Numbered from the stretch's first letter, positions 34,901 to 45,954 are shown. The stretch: 64,000 nt of DNA from Cokeromyces recurvatus (GCF_025118155.1 NW_026251413.1:1-64000); one strand, 5' to 3'. Made by a program: numbers and translations. The notes: generated by a model from the letters alone, not told the origin.

Positions 34901-35037
34901 ATCATACCCTTAGACTGAACAAGCTTGGCAAGTTCTTGAGCTGCTTGCTCGACTTCTTCTGAAGTAGGAGCAGTGTTAATCTTATTAAGGAGATCAGCAA
35001 CTTGAATCGCTTGTTCGTTTGCTGGAGATACCATCAT
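31918..35037 (-). CDS. TEF3: Translation elongation factor 3 (eEF3)
   Basis: Single-exon gene of 1039 aa, close to the usual size. The fungal ribosome-associated ABC ATPase that helps release deacylated tRNA from the E site. Order of domains: HEAT repeats (about residues 1-320), four-helix bundle, first ABC cassette (GQNGAGKST, signature LSGGWKMK, LLLDEPTNHLD), second ABC cassette (GPNGAGKST, signature LSGGQKVK, LVLDEPTNFLD) interrupted by the chromodomain-like insert (YEIKWKNKLHKHNTWFSREK), and a basic C-terminal tail (KISKKKRLTRNELKAREER). Absence of introns and a codon bias towards GGT/AAG fit strong expression. Confidence 0.98.
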   Translation of the reverse strand: MMVSPANEQAIQVADLLNKINTAPTSEEVEQAAQELAKLVQSKGMIMIKTYGILDKLAASTKNKKSGLEREGGLIGFNAMEEVMNHEVEPLLIQHLETFLDLYSDKGAVVQEAAQVASRTLVDMIPPEATKALLPILLKGMGHGSGNSKKWQTKIGALKLLQRFTERAPEQIGECLPEIIPAVSDCLADTKKDVATIAEKAMLKICSVGGNPDIHRHLKDLVLCMGDPTRVPETIEKLAQTTFVAEVNGPTLAIMVPLLTRALNERSTTVLRQTVVITNNLCKLVRDPRTAAQFLPQLYPGIERQAESAAFPEIRVLANKAKQTLIDAGGAQERTDSNSTEVTIEECTAAVKKAATKVQGFLDSFFISFVSYLGTIAADFARQEMFIKEKWLKVFTPYLKAFIMKSDIPPLVENAFNEIHDIFKKRNPESDDSAIDEQEGEEICHVEDFSLAYGTRLLLSHTRLKLHRGQRYGLCGQNGAGKSTLLNAIHAGKVEGFPPQDQVRTALVDYNSQVADSSLKIVDYVAADELLKNLPRSDIEKSLRDVGFDDNRLQMSASALSGGWKMKLELARALLSKADILLLDEPTNHLDVTNIKWLEDYLNAQSQVTCLIVSHDSGFLDNVCTQILHYEKKKLRLYHGNLSAFVKVYPAARTYYTLDASTVEFTFPKPSVLQGVRSNTKAILKMTDCTYTYPGNPKPSLYNATASLSLSSRVAVIGPNGAGKSTMIKLLTGELVPQTGVVWRHPALRIGYVAQHAFHHLNQHLEKTPTDYLQWRYSTGEDKEVAEKETRIWSDEERAQMEKKIPVNGEERQIEALLGRTKLKKTFQYEIKWKNKLHKHNTWFSREKLLELGFQKLVQQFDDKEASREGLLYRELNMPTIRQHFADIGLDPDIAQYTKMSALSGGQKVKVVIAAAMWNNCHMLVLDEPTNFLDREALGGLATAIKKWEGAVIMISHSEEFVSALCPESWTLVDGKLQKKGVSAVDDETNIDEEKVKAKISKKKRLTRNELKAREERRRARHLKWLIEGGTKEPDTESD

Positions 35038-35193
35038 TTACCAGTTGTTGTTGTTTTTTTTTTGTTTGTTTGAAAATAAAAATAAGACGCTAGTAAATGG
35101 AATAAAAGGAAAAAGAACTATGCAGTTGTAAAAAAAAAAAGGGGGAGATAGGTTCTTCGCTAGAAAGAAGCAACCAAAGAGAATGGATAACAA

Positions 35194-35234
<41 letters not shown>

Positions 35235-35879
35235 TTTTAAAAAATTTGCTTAATCTATTCAAACCCAGTTTCTGGAATAGAAAAAAAAAAGATAACTGAC
35301 AGTCATTTCATTTACTTCCTTTCAGAAGAAGCATTATTTTGAAATGCTCTGTCCCCTCCTTCTTATAAGTCTAAATCGATAAGCTTAAGATAAGTTGTTA
35401 GTCATGTAAAGTAGCACTATTTTCACTTCTCAAACACATTCTTCTTTAACATAAATTAGCCTAATAATCATTGGTAAAAGGATTTGATGTAAGTGTGAAA
35501 TACTAAAACTGACTGTGCATAATAAATGCAGACAGGTTTTATATTTAATTGGTTTAAATTTTAGGACACTTGTGGCTTTTATGAAATTTAGAATACAGTA
35601 AACAAATCAAAGAAAACAATTAATTAACTAAAAAATAAAATAAAGTAAAATAAAATAAAATAAAAAAATAAAAAATAAACGCAATAGAACAAGTAAAAAC
35701 ATACAGCAAAGAAGCTATGATCATTTTAGATTCTAATTTTTATTATTTTGTTATGTTTTGGTTTTCAAGAAAGGAGGAAAAAAAGTCAGTTTTATATACT
35801 TGAAGTCAATCTTCTTAATTAAAAGAAATTCACTTGGATCTTTTTTTTTTTTTTTTTTTTTTTTTTTGAAAAAAAAAAC
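35038..35879. other. Gene-free spacer with poly-A and poly-T tracts
   Basis: Promoter side of eEF3 and 3' side of the DAHP synthase gene. Holds about 36 A at 35196-35231, an (AAAAT)-like stretch near 35635-35660 and a T27-type tract near 35841. No coding exon recognised. Confidence 0.5.
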
Positions 35880-36867
35880 TTACAAAGTTGGAATATCTTT
35901 ATTTTTTCTTTCATTTTCATAATACTTGGCAATTAAGAATGCAACATCAAGTGACTGTTCATAATTTAAACGAGGATCACAATGAGTTTGATAATTTGAA
36001 GGAAGATCAGAATCTCTTAAATCCATTGATCCACCAATACATTCTAACAAAAAAAAAAAAAAAAGATGTCAATAATTGTTTTGCCCGACATTATTATTAA
36101 TCTCTTTACCTGTAACAGAATCACCAGTCAATTCAAAGTGAACACCATTTAATTTACTATTGCATTCTTTGTGGATTCTGAAAGTTTGAGATAATTCTTG
36201 AATGATATCAACAAAATGACGAGTTTTCAAATTGCCAGATGCAGTCTTTGTATTTCCATGCATAGGATCACAGACCCAAACAGGAATATGCCCAGATTTA
36301 CGAACAGCTTCAATGTGTTGAGGCAAAAACTTTTCGACTTTGTCAGCACCAAAACGAGTAATCAATGTGACTTTACCAATTTCCTTATTAGGATTGACTG
36401 TATTTAATAAATCTACTAATTGTTCAGGTACAGTTGTAGGTCCAACTTTTACACCGATAGGATTCTCGATACCACGAATATATTCAACATGAGCGCCATC
36501 AGGTTGACGAGTACGATCACCAATCCACAAAAAGTGAGCACCTGTATTATACCATTTCTTTTCCTTAGTAGAAGGTGACGTTAATAAACGTGTTAAGGAT
36601 GCTTCGTAATCTAGCAATAATGATTCGTGTGAAACAAAGAAATCAATAGAATTGAGGGCATTAGGAATATCATTCTTGTCTGCACCAATGGTTCGCATGA
36701 AATCAAGCGAATCTGATAATTGTGTTACAATTGTTTCATATTCCCGTTTGACATTATCAGAGCGCACGTGGCTCAAATTCCATTGAGAAGGCTGATGTAG
36801 ATCTGCAAACCCAGAATCAAGCAAGGTGCGTACATAATTTAATGTGGCAGCTGAATGGAAATAAGCA

Positions 36868-36908
<41 letters not shown>

Positions 36909-37653
36909 AAGAAAGAAAGAAAGAGGATAAGAAACTGATCTCACTGTGTGTAAGAATGTTTATAATAATGTAGTTTACCCTAACAAACGGTCAGGATCTG
37001 GTTTACGGTCTTTAGGATCAAACCCGTTTACATTATCTCCTCTAATAAAAAAAAGGATAAGTTAATTCTGACTATTATTTACAAAACTATGACTGGCTTT
37101 ACCTAAATGAATGAATTTCAACGCCTTCATGCATTTCCATTGGATTTGAACGAGGTTTAGCATATTGACCAGCCATACGAGCAATACGTACAACAGGAGT
37201 GCGAGCACCCCAAGTTAATACAAGTGACATTTGTAACAAGACCTTGAGTTTTGCTTCAATTGGTTCCTTCATGAATCACATATATAAAAGAAAGAAATTA
37301 CAATGTCAATTAGGATCATTCAAATGTATCCCATAATTTGAGTGTTTACTTGAGAACAATAATCGAATAATTCAGCGCAGTCACCACCCTGCAATAAGAA
37401 AGATTTACCGAGGGCAGCTTCTTTCAACTGTGCTTTCAAATTTTCAATCTATGATAATTTTATTTAGAGAAAAAAGAAAAAAGGACATTCTTTAATTTAT
37501 AATGTAGTTCATTCTTACTTCTGCTGGAGATACCATGGGAGGCAAACGTCGTAATTTATCTAATACACGATCAACGTGGTCTTGGTTTTCATAAACAACA
37601 TCTTGTACAATAGGCTTTGTTTTCCAATGTTGAGGAGACCAATCAGCAGTCAT
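35880..37653 (-). CDS. Class II 3-deoxy-D-arabino-heptulosonate-7-phosphate (DAHP) synthase
   Basis: First step of the shikimate pathway: PEP + erythrose 4-phosphate to DAHP. Six exons (37519-37653, 37350-37448, 37103-37266, 36979-37041, 36110-36867, 35880-36043), 460 aa. It carries class II (plant-type) signatures: LLQGGDCAELF (metal-binding Cys), RIARMAGQYAKPRS, SGAHFLWIGDRTR-like GAHFLWIGDRTRQPDGAH, NPIGVKVGPT, LITRFGADKVEKFLP, VWVCDPMHGNT, and GGSMDLRDSDLPSNYQTHCD. It is unrelated to the yeast Aro3/Aro4 class I enzymes. The fourth intron contains a (GAAA)n/A-rich stretch. The stop is placed at 35880, where the family normally ends, although GTAAG follows the last codon. Confidence 0.93.
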
Positions 37654-37834
37654 AATACAATAAAAAAAACTATAAAAAAATGAAAATAAAAGAGAAAAGA
37701 GAGAGAGGAAAAAAAAAAGAACGAATCCTTATCATTATTAAAAAAAATGAAGTTTAATAAATAACGAATAAATCGTTAGCACCCTTCTCATTAGACTACT
37801 TTTTATGGATGTAAACCGTCACTTAATATTTTGA

Positions 37835-37884
<50 letters not shown>

Positions 37885-38703
37885 TTCTTGACTCATACTT
37901 TATAATATAGAATCTCTCCTTTCTCATTCCTTTGTCTCTTTTCTTTTCTTTATTATTTCAGATAATGGACAAGATTTTATTAGTAGTTTGCTTCAATTTT
38001 CTTCTTTAATATCGTTATTTTGACTTGATTCATTTAAAATATAAATATTATATATGAAGGAATTCTTTAGGGTTTATTTTATTTTATTTTATTTATTTGC
38101 ATTATTAATAAAATAATTCAAATCGGGTATTTAAAGATCATTGTCTCGGTATTAATTCCTTACTACCGTAATAAGTTATTTCTATTTGTTTAAATTATAT
38201 TTATTTTATTTTATTTTGCCTGACTTGTTATTATTATTAAGAAAAGGAGGGACACATACACATATAGAGTATGATAACTATTAAAAAAAAAAGGGGGTGT
38301 ATGTATTTATTTATTTATTCATTTGTTTGTTCGTTTCTGTGCAAGGTTTCACGGATACCAAATAAGATAGTGTAATTGCTTGATTACCTAATACAGGTTG
38401 CAACATGATTGGATCATTTTAAAACGTTATAACTGTACCTGGATTTAATCTATTTTTTTTTTTTTTTTTTTTTTTTTACTACTGAGATCATTTATATGCT
38501 AGTTCTGTACATAATATTTTTTTTCTTTTTTTGTTTTTAATATATATATACAAGGAGCGATGAGATACCGATGAATGTAAAGAAGAATTTATGAACTTGT
38601 TATATATATAAACAAGTCGATTCATAAGATAATGATGCCCGATGTTAAGAAGAAGAAGAAGAAAAAAAGGGTTTATTATGATTACATATTATTTTAGTTC
38701 AAG
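37654..38703. other. Gene-free spacer with poly-T tracts
   Basis: Promoter of the DAHP synthase gene plus unassigned DNA. Contains a T42-type tract at about 37839-37880, TTTTA runs near 38075, and a second T tract near 38453-38477. No exon recognised. Confidence 0.5.
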
Positions 38704-40371
38704 TTATTTTGTTTGAATTCTATCATTTTCTGTAGGGCAATAAATAGGTGCTTCTATATCGAATTTAAGTGTTTCTTGCTTCTTAACAGGATCCATAAAC
38801 ATCATGTTCCTATCAAAAAGAAAAAGAAAAAATACAACGATTAATACCAATCTCAAGCTTGAAAATAATTCAATTTTTTTTTATACCATAGCATTTTTGA
38901 TAACCATTTGTGTGCCAATGAAGAAGGATGGAAACAATCAATATTACTATAATATATATATATATATATATGTATACATAAAGGTTATACATGGTAATCG
39001 TAGTATTATTATTTATTCTCTAATTTTTACCTAATGGCTTGAATAGGAAAACTCATAATGTCTACTAATAATGGTTGAAATACAACTCCAAACGTTTGAT
39101 CTGATAGAAATTGGTCAGTTTGATAATTCTCTACGACGTTTTTTAAAGCAACATTATATTCAGGAAAGTGAGTTGACATGATAGTACGATTGTATTCACT
39201 ATGCGAACATTCACATTCATGATCATGGCCAATAAAATCACTTCCTTTAATAGGTCGACAATAATCTGTAAAATTGGATGTAGCAACTACGATATCATGA
39301 ACTCTCATCAGTCCCACTATATGAAAATTGACATTAATAAACCCTTCTTTCTTTCTTTCTCTTTGGTTTGATTATACCAATTTGTACAAGAACATAAGGT
39401 ATACTTGTTCTAATACGTTCAATAGCTGCTAAAACATTGATTCCAAATGTGTTTGGTAGAGAAGTAGGTTCAGTACAGGAATGGCAAATATCATTTGAAC
39501 CAATAAAAAAAGTGAGTAGTTTCCAATCATTTCGCTGAACTGCTCCTGATTCATATAATTCATCTAATTCATCCAACAAATAATCAATTTCATGGTTTAA
39601 ATTGAGACTACGTGCACCTGATTGTGCTGCATTTAATCTGTCAATCTTGGATCTATATTGACCTTTAGGACAGATTTGATTACCTAAGAAAAAAAAAAGA
39701 GAGAGAGAGAGAGAGAGTTATAAAAGGAGAAGAAGAAGAAAAGTAGAGTTTTTTTTTGTTATTCATATAAATATTTACCAAAACAAATACTAATAATATG
39801 ATCTCCTACAGAAGCACCATGAAGGTTATGAGAGTAATAATTGAGTATATTGGGTACAGTTACAGTATTTGGATTCTATAATAATAATAATGAATAACAG
39901 TAAGATACTTGGTTTATATTATCTTACTTACACCACCCATTGCAAATGAAACACCTCTATTCTCATATAAATTCTCGATATTAATAAATCGATTATCTTG
40001 AATACCTTCAGCAGCAAAGGCTGCCATAACACTACATGATGATGAGAAATGAATATAAATGAAATGAGAACAAAAGTTTTTTTTTTGTGGAGAAAGAGAT
40101 ACACTTACCTATCACCTATACCTGCAACAACACGAATATCATCAGGCCTTAAATCATGTACACTTTGTGCTGGTGACGCTCTAGGTGTTAAAAAGGGACA
40201 ACCAATATCTAACGGCACCTCTGTTCCATTTCTGGCTATCGTTGTCATATCAGTACCATTATTTTGACGTCGAGCGATTGTTGCTGTCATTACAGTAGGC
40301 ATCATGATTAACGAAAATAAATAAGCCATGATAGGCATTGAAGAGGCTATAAAAACAAATGTAGGCAGCAT
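38704..40371 (-). CDS. Phospholipase-B1-type GDSL esterase, secreted or membrane-anchored
   Basis: Six exons (40109-40371, 39932-40031, 39779-39875, 39378-39683, 39031-39316, 38704-38809), about 385 aa. The hydrophobic start MLPTFVFIASSMPIMAYLFS looks like a signal peptide or signal anchor. SGNH/GDSL blocks are present: GIGDSVMAAFAAEG (block I, catalytic Ser), GAVQRNDWKLLTFFIGSNDIC (block III, Asn), then CRPIKGSDFIGHDHECECSH and a late FDIEAPIYCP. The order matches the animal membrane phospholipase B1 repeat, here as one unit. It probably hydrolyses acyl esters of glycerophospholipids. An upstream in-frame extension is possible; 40371 is preferred because it begins the hydrophobic segment. 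Confidence 0.82.
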
Positions 40372-40668
40372 ATCGAAACAACCTTCAAAGTAATGAAAGA
40401 GCGCAGAGGAATGTTGCTTTTGATTATATGTTTTTATAGTTGAATCAATCTGTGATTCTTCTTCTTCAATTTGTGGTGGTACAGAAGAAGGCTTTGAAAA
40501 GGATAAAATATATGAATTTCCTTTAGTATAAAACATTCGAATACGATTTATGCAAAAAAAAAAAAAAGAACAATCATTCAATTATATTTATAATAAAGAA
40601 AAAAAAAAAGAATCAACAAGTACAGTCTATAATAATAAAAAGGAGATAAAAAAAAATGGTAAAGAAAA

Positions 40669-42115
40669 TCAAAAAGGAGAAAGTGATGATAATTTGGTAC
40701 GCGGTAATAGACGATATAATTGTACATTCGTTTCTTTAAGAATGAGTTGAGGTACCAAGATATGATCTTCATCCTTTTTATCTTCATAGTCAAGTAATTT
40801 CACATCAAAATAGTGACTACATAAAGACCAAAAGCGTTGCTCTTCTGCTTCATCAAATCCACGACGTTTATAACCAATATAAATACGAGTCTCACTTGTG
40901 CTTAAATCTACAAATGTCTTTACAAGGTCTTCAAAGAATTGTGATTCATAAAGTACATCGGATGCAAGAATTAAATCTGCTTTCCCACATGCTTCTGCCT
41001 CCTTTCTGTTCCCCCATAAAAGAGACTTTGTTTGTAATTGTTGGTTTGATAATAATAAGAAATTATTTATCTTTCCATTTTTATTGATCAAATCGACTGC
41101 GTCACCTAATTCTGTAATTGTAATTTGACCTTGTTTACTACTTGATTCTATCATACTTGCTGCTACATAAAATCCTAATAATCCAGTGCTTTTTTTTTTA
41201 AAAAAAAAAAAGAAAAAAGAAAAAAAAAAGGAGAGATTATCAACAACAAAAAGCAAGCAAAAACTACTTTCAGTTTATATACAATTACCCTGCACTTAAA
41301 TCTAGTGTATGTTTCCCTTGTATATAGTCTGGACGTAACTTGATCATGTTTTTTATGAAATCAAGCATAACAAGAGCGGAATCCCAAATTTTACCTGGAA
41401 TACCTGAATCCCACATTTCATGAATAGCAATATTATTAAGAGGTGGATCGCATGATGATGATGAAGTAGCCACAGAAAACACACGATAACCATCATGAAT
41501 CATATCTTTAATTTCATTTGGATCCCACAATTCTAAAGGTAAATTCGTGATGCTGCTCTTCTCTTCTTTATCAAAATCAGATGATGTTGTTGTATCTGAT
41601 ATAATTTCAATAGGACCTACTACGAGAGGTAAGATCATGTCTTCATTATGTGTCGTCTTATCACCCTTAGGAAATTGAACGAGCTTTGAAGCCTTTATAT
41701 GTATAAATCTCTTTTGTTGTCCCTGCTTTGAATGATGCTTGGATCGGACACGATATTCAAATGCACCTTTACCAGATTGAACAAAGCCTGGTACAGGCAT
41801 CCTTTCTTTAGATAATCGTCCTTCTGAAAAGGCATGACAAGATCGAATTTCAATTTCCCAGTCACGATCTTGTGTCTGAAAAGGTGTAATGCTTTCTTTA
41901 TGATTAGGTGTAAAGAGATCACATGTGACTATCACTTGTCCATCGGGTTCAATATCAGCGCGTCGAAATAAACCTAATTCATTAACAAGTAATAGATCAA
42001 CTCGATACCAATGATTAGGTATAATAGGTGAAACTAAAGGAGAACGTAAATTGATTCGATAAAGTGAGAAATGTTTTTCTAATTTCGTTCGAAATTCTTC
42101 ATCAGTCAAACTCAT
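40669..42115 (-). CDS. METTL21-type (Methyltransf_16) protein methyltransferase with N-terminal domain
   Basis: Two exons (41289-42115, 40669-41188), 448 aa. The C-terminal half is a seven-beta-strand SAM methyltransferase of the protein-lysine METTL21/FAM86 type: WDSALVMLDFI, motif I LDLSAGTGLLGFYVA, SLLWGN, and motif post-II ADLILASDVLYESQFF with the D-V-L-Y signature, then RIYIGYKRRG. Motif I has Ser where most relatives have Gly (L-E-L-G-A-G-T-G). The roughly 200-residue N-terminal half contains a possible arrestin- or C2-like beta-rich region (YRVDLLLVNELGLFRRAD, WEIEIRSCHAFSEGR) that I do not recognise. Substrate unknown. The intron carries a poly-T/A hairpin-like tract. Confidence 0.78.
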
Positions 42116-42210
42116 TCTTTTTTTGAGTAAATAGGAAGAAAAGGAAAAAGAAAGAAAGAAAGAAAAGAAAAAAAAATCTGGTGTTGTTTAACTTTCCGCT
42201 TATTTTATTA

Positions 42211-42975
42211 TTATTGACTGACACAAATAGCTACACCTAATAAAACTAAACCCATTCCTAACCAGGTATCTATCATGATGATGAATATAATAATCTGAAC
42301 ATGGTCTCTGTTTATTTAATGTAAAAAAGAAGAAGAAGAAAAAAAAGTTACCTTTACCACCAATTTTCTCACCTAAACATAAACCAGTTAATAATGAAAA
42401 AATAAATGTCAATGAATTAGTGATTGGCACAGCGAGTGACATGTCTGTATAAAATATTAAAAAAAAACATGATGAGTTTCGATCTCCATTCACATGCAAC
42501 ATTTATCTATTCTTGTTAGAAAAAAAAATTACTTGATTTCCCTAGAGTGTAATAATAAACGACTGAACCGCTTAGATTAAGGACCAACGGAAGAAGATAC
42601 TTTTGAAATCAAATCTATTATTAGTCTTTTATTATCGTTTTTATTATTATTGTTATTACCTGCCATTTTGTAAATAAATATTTTATTTCTGCAAACCACT
42701 TTTTGAAGCAACCACTTTGTGAATATTGATTTGATATTTTATCTAAACCAGCACTACCTGCTTTAATGAAAGGATTGGTTGAACCCCAACAAATAGCCAC
42801 TATATTTATTGAATGAATAAATGAATAAATCATGTGATACTTTTATTCCTTTATTACTTTACCCAAAATAAATCCAATTAGTTGACCTAAAAAAAAAAAA
42901 AAAAGTAAACAACAGTACAGAAAAGGGGCTTTCTTAATCAAGTTAGAGCAACTTACAAAGAAGTGAGTCAGACAT
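42211..42975 (-). CDS. TMEM234-family small membrane protein
   Basis: Six exons (42957-42975, 42863-42886, 42660-42799, 42533-42599, 42352-42444, 42211-42269), 133 aa. The first two exons are 19 and 24 nt and were found by phase. Four hydrophobic segments are visible: LIGFILGVAICWGSTNPFIK, YLLPLVLNLSGSVVYYY, MSLAVPITNSLTFIFSLLTG and WLGMGLVLLGVAICVSQ. These match the TMEM234 (DMT-like) pattern, including GSTNPF and the G-E-K-I-G-G-K loop. The family is of unknown biochemical function and related to drug/metabolite transporters. A (GA)n tract lies just upstream of the start, CT-rich on the coding strand. Confidence 0.85.
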
Positions 42976-43413
42976 TAATAACTCGAGTGAGAGAGAGAGA
43001 GAGAAAATAAAACATTCAATCAAATTTTATTTTATTTTTACAGTTGACGATGACTGCTAATTATTTTAATAGGGTGCTGCATAATAAAATGGACACCCTT
43101 TCATTGTTAAATAAAGATGAAGCTTTTATTAAGAAGAAGAAAATAAAGTTAGTATTGCGCAGTAAATGACTATGATGATAGATCTAAATTTATCATTGAG
43201 GACTGCTGCTGTTGCGCGTTTTTTTCATGTCAAACATTATAAAGAAGAAGAAAAGAAAAAAAAATAAAGAGAGAGAGAGAGAGAGAGTAAGAGAAAGAGA
43301 GACAGATACAATCAAATCATGGTTTGTTTGTTTTCGTTCTTGTCTTACGCTAAGCTTCTTCTCTTCTCGATAGTGTTGTTTATTATTATTACAAGTACAT
43401 ATTGGAGATTATT
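42976..43413. other. Spacer with GA-rich tracts
   Basis: Between TMEM234 (start) and the CYSTM-like gene (stop), both on the minus strand. (GA)n runs occur at 42988-43005 and 43269-43288. No coding exon seen. Likely the TMEM234 promoter. Confidence 0.5.
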
Positions 43414-43896
43414 TTAACAGCAGCAATCATCTACTCCTTCTTCGTTACAACAAATACAACAAATACACAAAGCAGCAAATCTATTAAAATTATTATGACT
43501 ATCTATTATCGTAATGACTATCTAATTACTTACAGCCCTAAACAACATCTATAACAATCGTCACATTGACTTTGTTGATGAGGATATAAAGGATAAGGAT
43601 GTTGTGGTTGTGGTTGTGGTTGTTGTACCATGATAGGTTGTCCGCCTGTCATTTGCATTGCCCCCATAGCAGGATAATATCCTATAATGAAATTAAAGAT
43701 AAAAAGGGTTATTCCATGTATATTTGTATGTCTATATCTAACCTGGTGTCTGTTGAGTTGCTATCATTGGAGTATAAGGTGAATGGCCATAAGTCGTTGT
43801 AGTCATTTGGGGCATTCCAGGTGTAGTTGTATATATTGGAGTAGTTGTATATATTGGAGTAGTTGTATAGATAGGATTAGGTATAGCAGTAGTCAT
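43414..43896 (-). CDS. CYSTM-like small cysteine-rich membrane protein
   Basis: Three exons (43743-43896, 43534-43681, 43414-43480), 122 aa. The N-terminal part is Thr/Pro-rich with a tandem repeat of IYTTTP (three units), then Tyr/Pro/Gln-rich sequence (QQPQPQPQHPYPLYPHQQ). The C-terminus SQCDDCYRCCLGLFAALCIC continues with further Cys residues and ends GVDDCCC. This matches the cysteine-rich transmembrane module layout: a disordered polar head and a short Cys-rich hydrophobic tail. Such proteins are membrane-associated and often stress-linked. Without the third exon the protein would end at CCLGL, so the third exon is an inference backed by phase and Cys pattern. Confidence 0.7.
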
Positions 43897-44218
43897 ATGA
43901 AAATAAAATAGATAAATAAAAAGAAAAGAAAAAAGAAAGAGTAAACAAATGTATATCATGTACAAATATAGTAGAAAGTATTATTCTAATAATTCATTCT
44001 CATATACTTGCTTATTTTTTCTTTTTCATTATGTAACTTCTCCTTTCTATAATAGAAGATCTACAATAATTGCTTATTACTACTTGGCACTGAAATTAAA
44101 TAGTGAGCTTTATTTATTTATTTTTTATTTTTTTTTCCCTTTCTCTCTCCTTCTCTTTCTCACTCTCACTCTCTCACTCTCTCACTCAATTCCCCCTTTT
44201 TTTTCATTTTTATTATAA
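43897..44218. promoter_or_regulatory. Divergent promoter with CT-rich tract before isopentenyl phosphate kinase
   Basis: 322 bp between divergent starts. A pure pyrimidine stretch with CTCTCACT repeats lies at about 44136-44200, directly upstream of the plus-strand ATG. CT-rich tracts near start sites are common in fungal promoters; no specific factor is implied. Confidence 0.45.
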
Positions 44219-45124
44219 ATGATGGAAACAAAGGTTGTAATAGTCAAGTTAGGTGGTGCAGCTATTACAAATAAAAAGGGATTATGTGAATTAGGACCAG
44301 AGAATGAAGTATCTAGTTTGTTAGACAAAGTAGCTCATGCCTATCAAATTTTGAAAGCAGCAGGACATCAACTTATTTTAATACATGGTGCAGGTAGTTT
44401 TGGTCATCCTCAAGCTATTCAATATAAACTCAAATTAGGCTGGCAAGAGGAGAGTAAGAAGGAAGATGAAAGGAGATATTTTACAATCATAAATGGCTTC
44501 TCACATATTCGTTCTTGTTTACAATTACTGAATTATAACATGATTAGTCAGCTTGAATCAAGACATGTCCCTGTCTTATCTTTACCACCTATTCATTATG
44601 TTGAAACAAAGAATTGTGAAGAAAGTGAGACAAAGGAATTCATCAAGATGGCCAGCCAAGTTCAAAGATATTTAAACTTGGGATTTGTACCTGTTTTACA
44701 TGGAGATGCTGTCCTTGATGATGTTCGAGGATGTACTATTCTATCGGGTGATATCATGATGTATCAATTAACCAAATTAATATCAAATGTATGTCGATGT
44801 ATCTTTATAACAGACGTCTATGGTCTTTATCCAGCTGATCCAAAGCAGACGTTTATGAATGATAAAAATGACTTGATCCATTCTATACAAGTCGATATAG
44901 AAGAAGCTGAACATGAAATGATACAACAAGATGATGAAACGACATATGATGTAACAGGTGGTATGAAAGGAAAAGTAAAATGGGCAAAGAAAATAGTATG
45001 GATTCGACAAGATTTAGATGTGATTTTAGGTAGATGGGATACAGTAGATGTATTCGATATGATGACATTAAAGAGTTCAAAAGATGAGAAAAGAAGATGT
45101 ATGACTGTCTTTACAAGGAAATAA
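44219..45124 (+). CDS. Isopentenyl phosphate kinase (amino-acid kinase fold)
   Basis: Single exon, 301 aa. Phosphorylates isopentenyl phosphate to isopentenyl diphosphate with ATP, feeding isoprenoid synthesis. Visible motifs: VIVKLGGAAITNKKG (ATP-binding), LILIHGAGSFGHPQA (the His of GSFGH is the family's catalytic/phosphate-binding residue), VPVLHGDAVLDDVRGCTILS, CIFITDVYGLYPADPK and YDVTGGMKGKVKWAK. It differs from glutamate-5-kinase and UMP kinase by the GSFGH histidine. The start has two adjacent Met codons. No targeting sequence is evident, so it is presumably cytosolic. The stop lies 16 bp from the convergent EMC2 stop. Confidence 0.88.
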   Translation: MMETKVVIVKLGGAAITNKKGLCELGPENEVSSLLDKVAHAYQILKAAGHQLILIHGAGSFGHPQAIQYKLKLGWQEESKKEDERRYFTIINGFSHIRSCLQLLNYNMISQLESRHVPVLSLPPIHYVETKNCEESETKEFIKMASQVQRYLNLGFVPVLHGDAVLDDVRGCTILSGDIMMYQLTKLISNVCRCIFITDVYGLYPADPKQTFMNDKNDLIHSIQVDIEEAEHEMIQQDDETTYDVTGGMKGKVKWAKKIVWIRQDLDVILGRWDTVDVFDMMTLKSSKDEKRRCMTVFTRK

Positions 45125-45140
45125 TTCATTCTATTTATTA

Positions 45141-45954
45141 TTAATTTAAACTTGTCAAATAAGCTTGAATTATACTTTTCATAGTTCCCATTTCATGTTC
45201 TTTACTGTAAATATCTAATAAACGTTCTACTGCTAAAGCGTGTAAATCAGATACATGATTCACTTCATTGGATGATACTAATTTACTTGCACACTATTAA
45301 AATAGTTAGTATAAAGGAAAATAGGGAATTTTTTTTTTGGGTTAATTCAATGTATAAACATTAGATGTATCATTATCATTACCAATTGTAATCCATAAAG
45401 CGCTCTTACATGATCTGTACATAATTCTAATACTTTACAATAATGCTTTAAAGCTAAAGGTAAATGATTTAAAGTATAAAGTATTTCAGCATATTTTAAA
45501 AAGGAAATATGATTTGAAGGTTGAAGAAGGATCATTTCTTCACAACAATAAGCTGCTTGATCATACATATGTTTAGATACATAAATATCACATAATTCTG
45601 ACCAAGCTTCATGATCGTCATAATAGGTATCTAAATAGGTTGAAAGTGCTTTCATCATCTCTTCATCCTTATTCCTTGCTTTTAATAAAGCGATCTGTCT
45701 TTTCGAGGCCAACTATGATAATGATATATTTAAATAACATTCTTTCTCCATTATATAAAATAGTTGCTTTACCATATTGGTATCATCCTCTTGTAGGATT
45801 GAATCATAAACTTCTTTTGCTTTATCTAATTGACCTTCTGCTTCAAACCTCATTCCTAACAAACGACGAAATCTCAACGATTTTTCTGTAAAACGTTCCT
45901 TTAGTTTATCAATACAATGCTAAATAAAAATAAACATTATTAAATTTGAATAAA

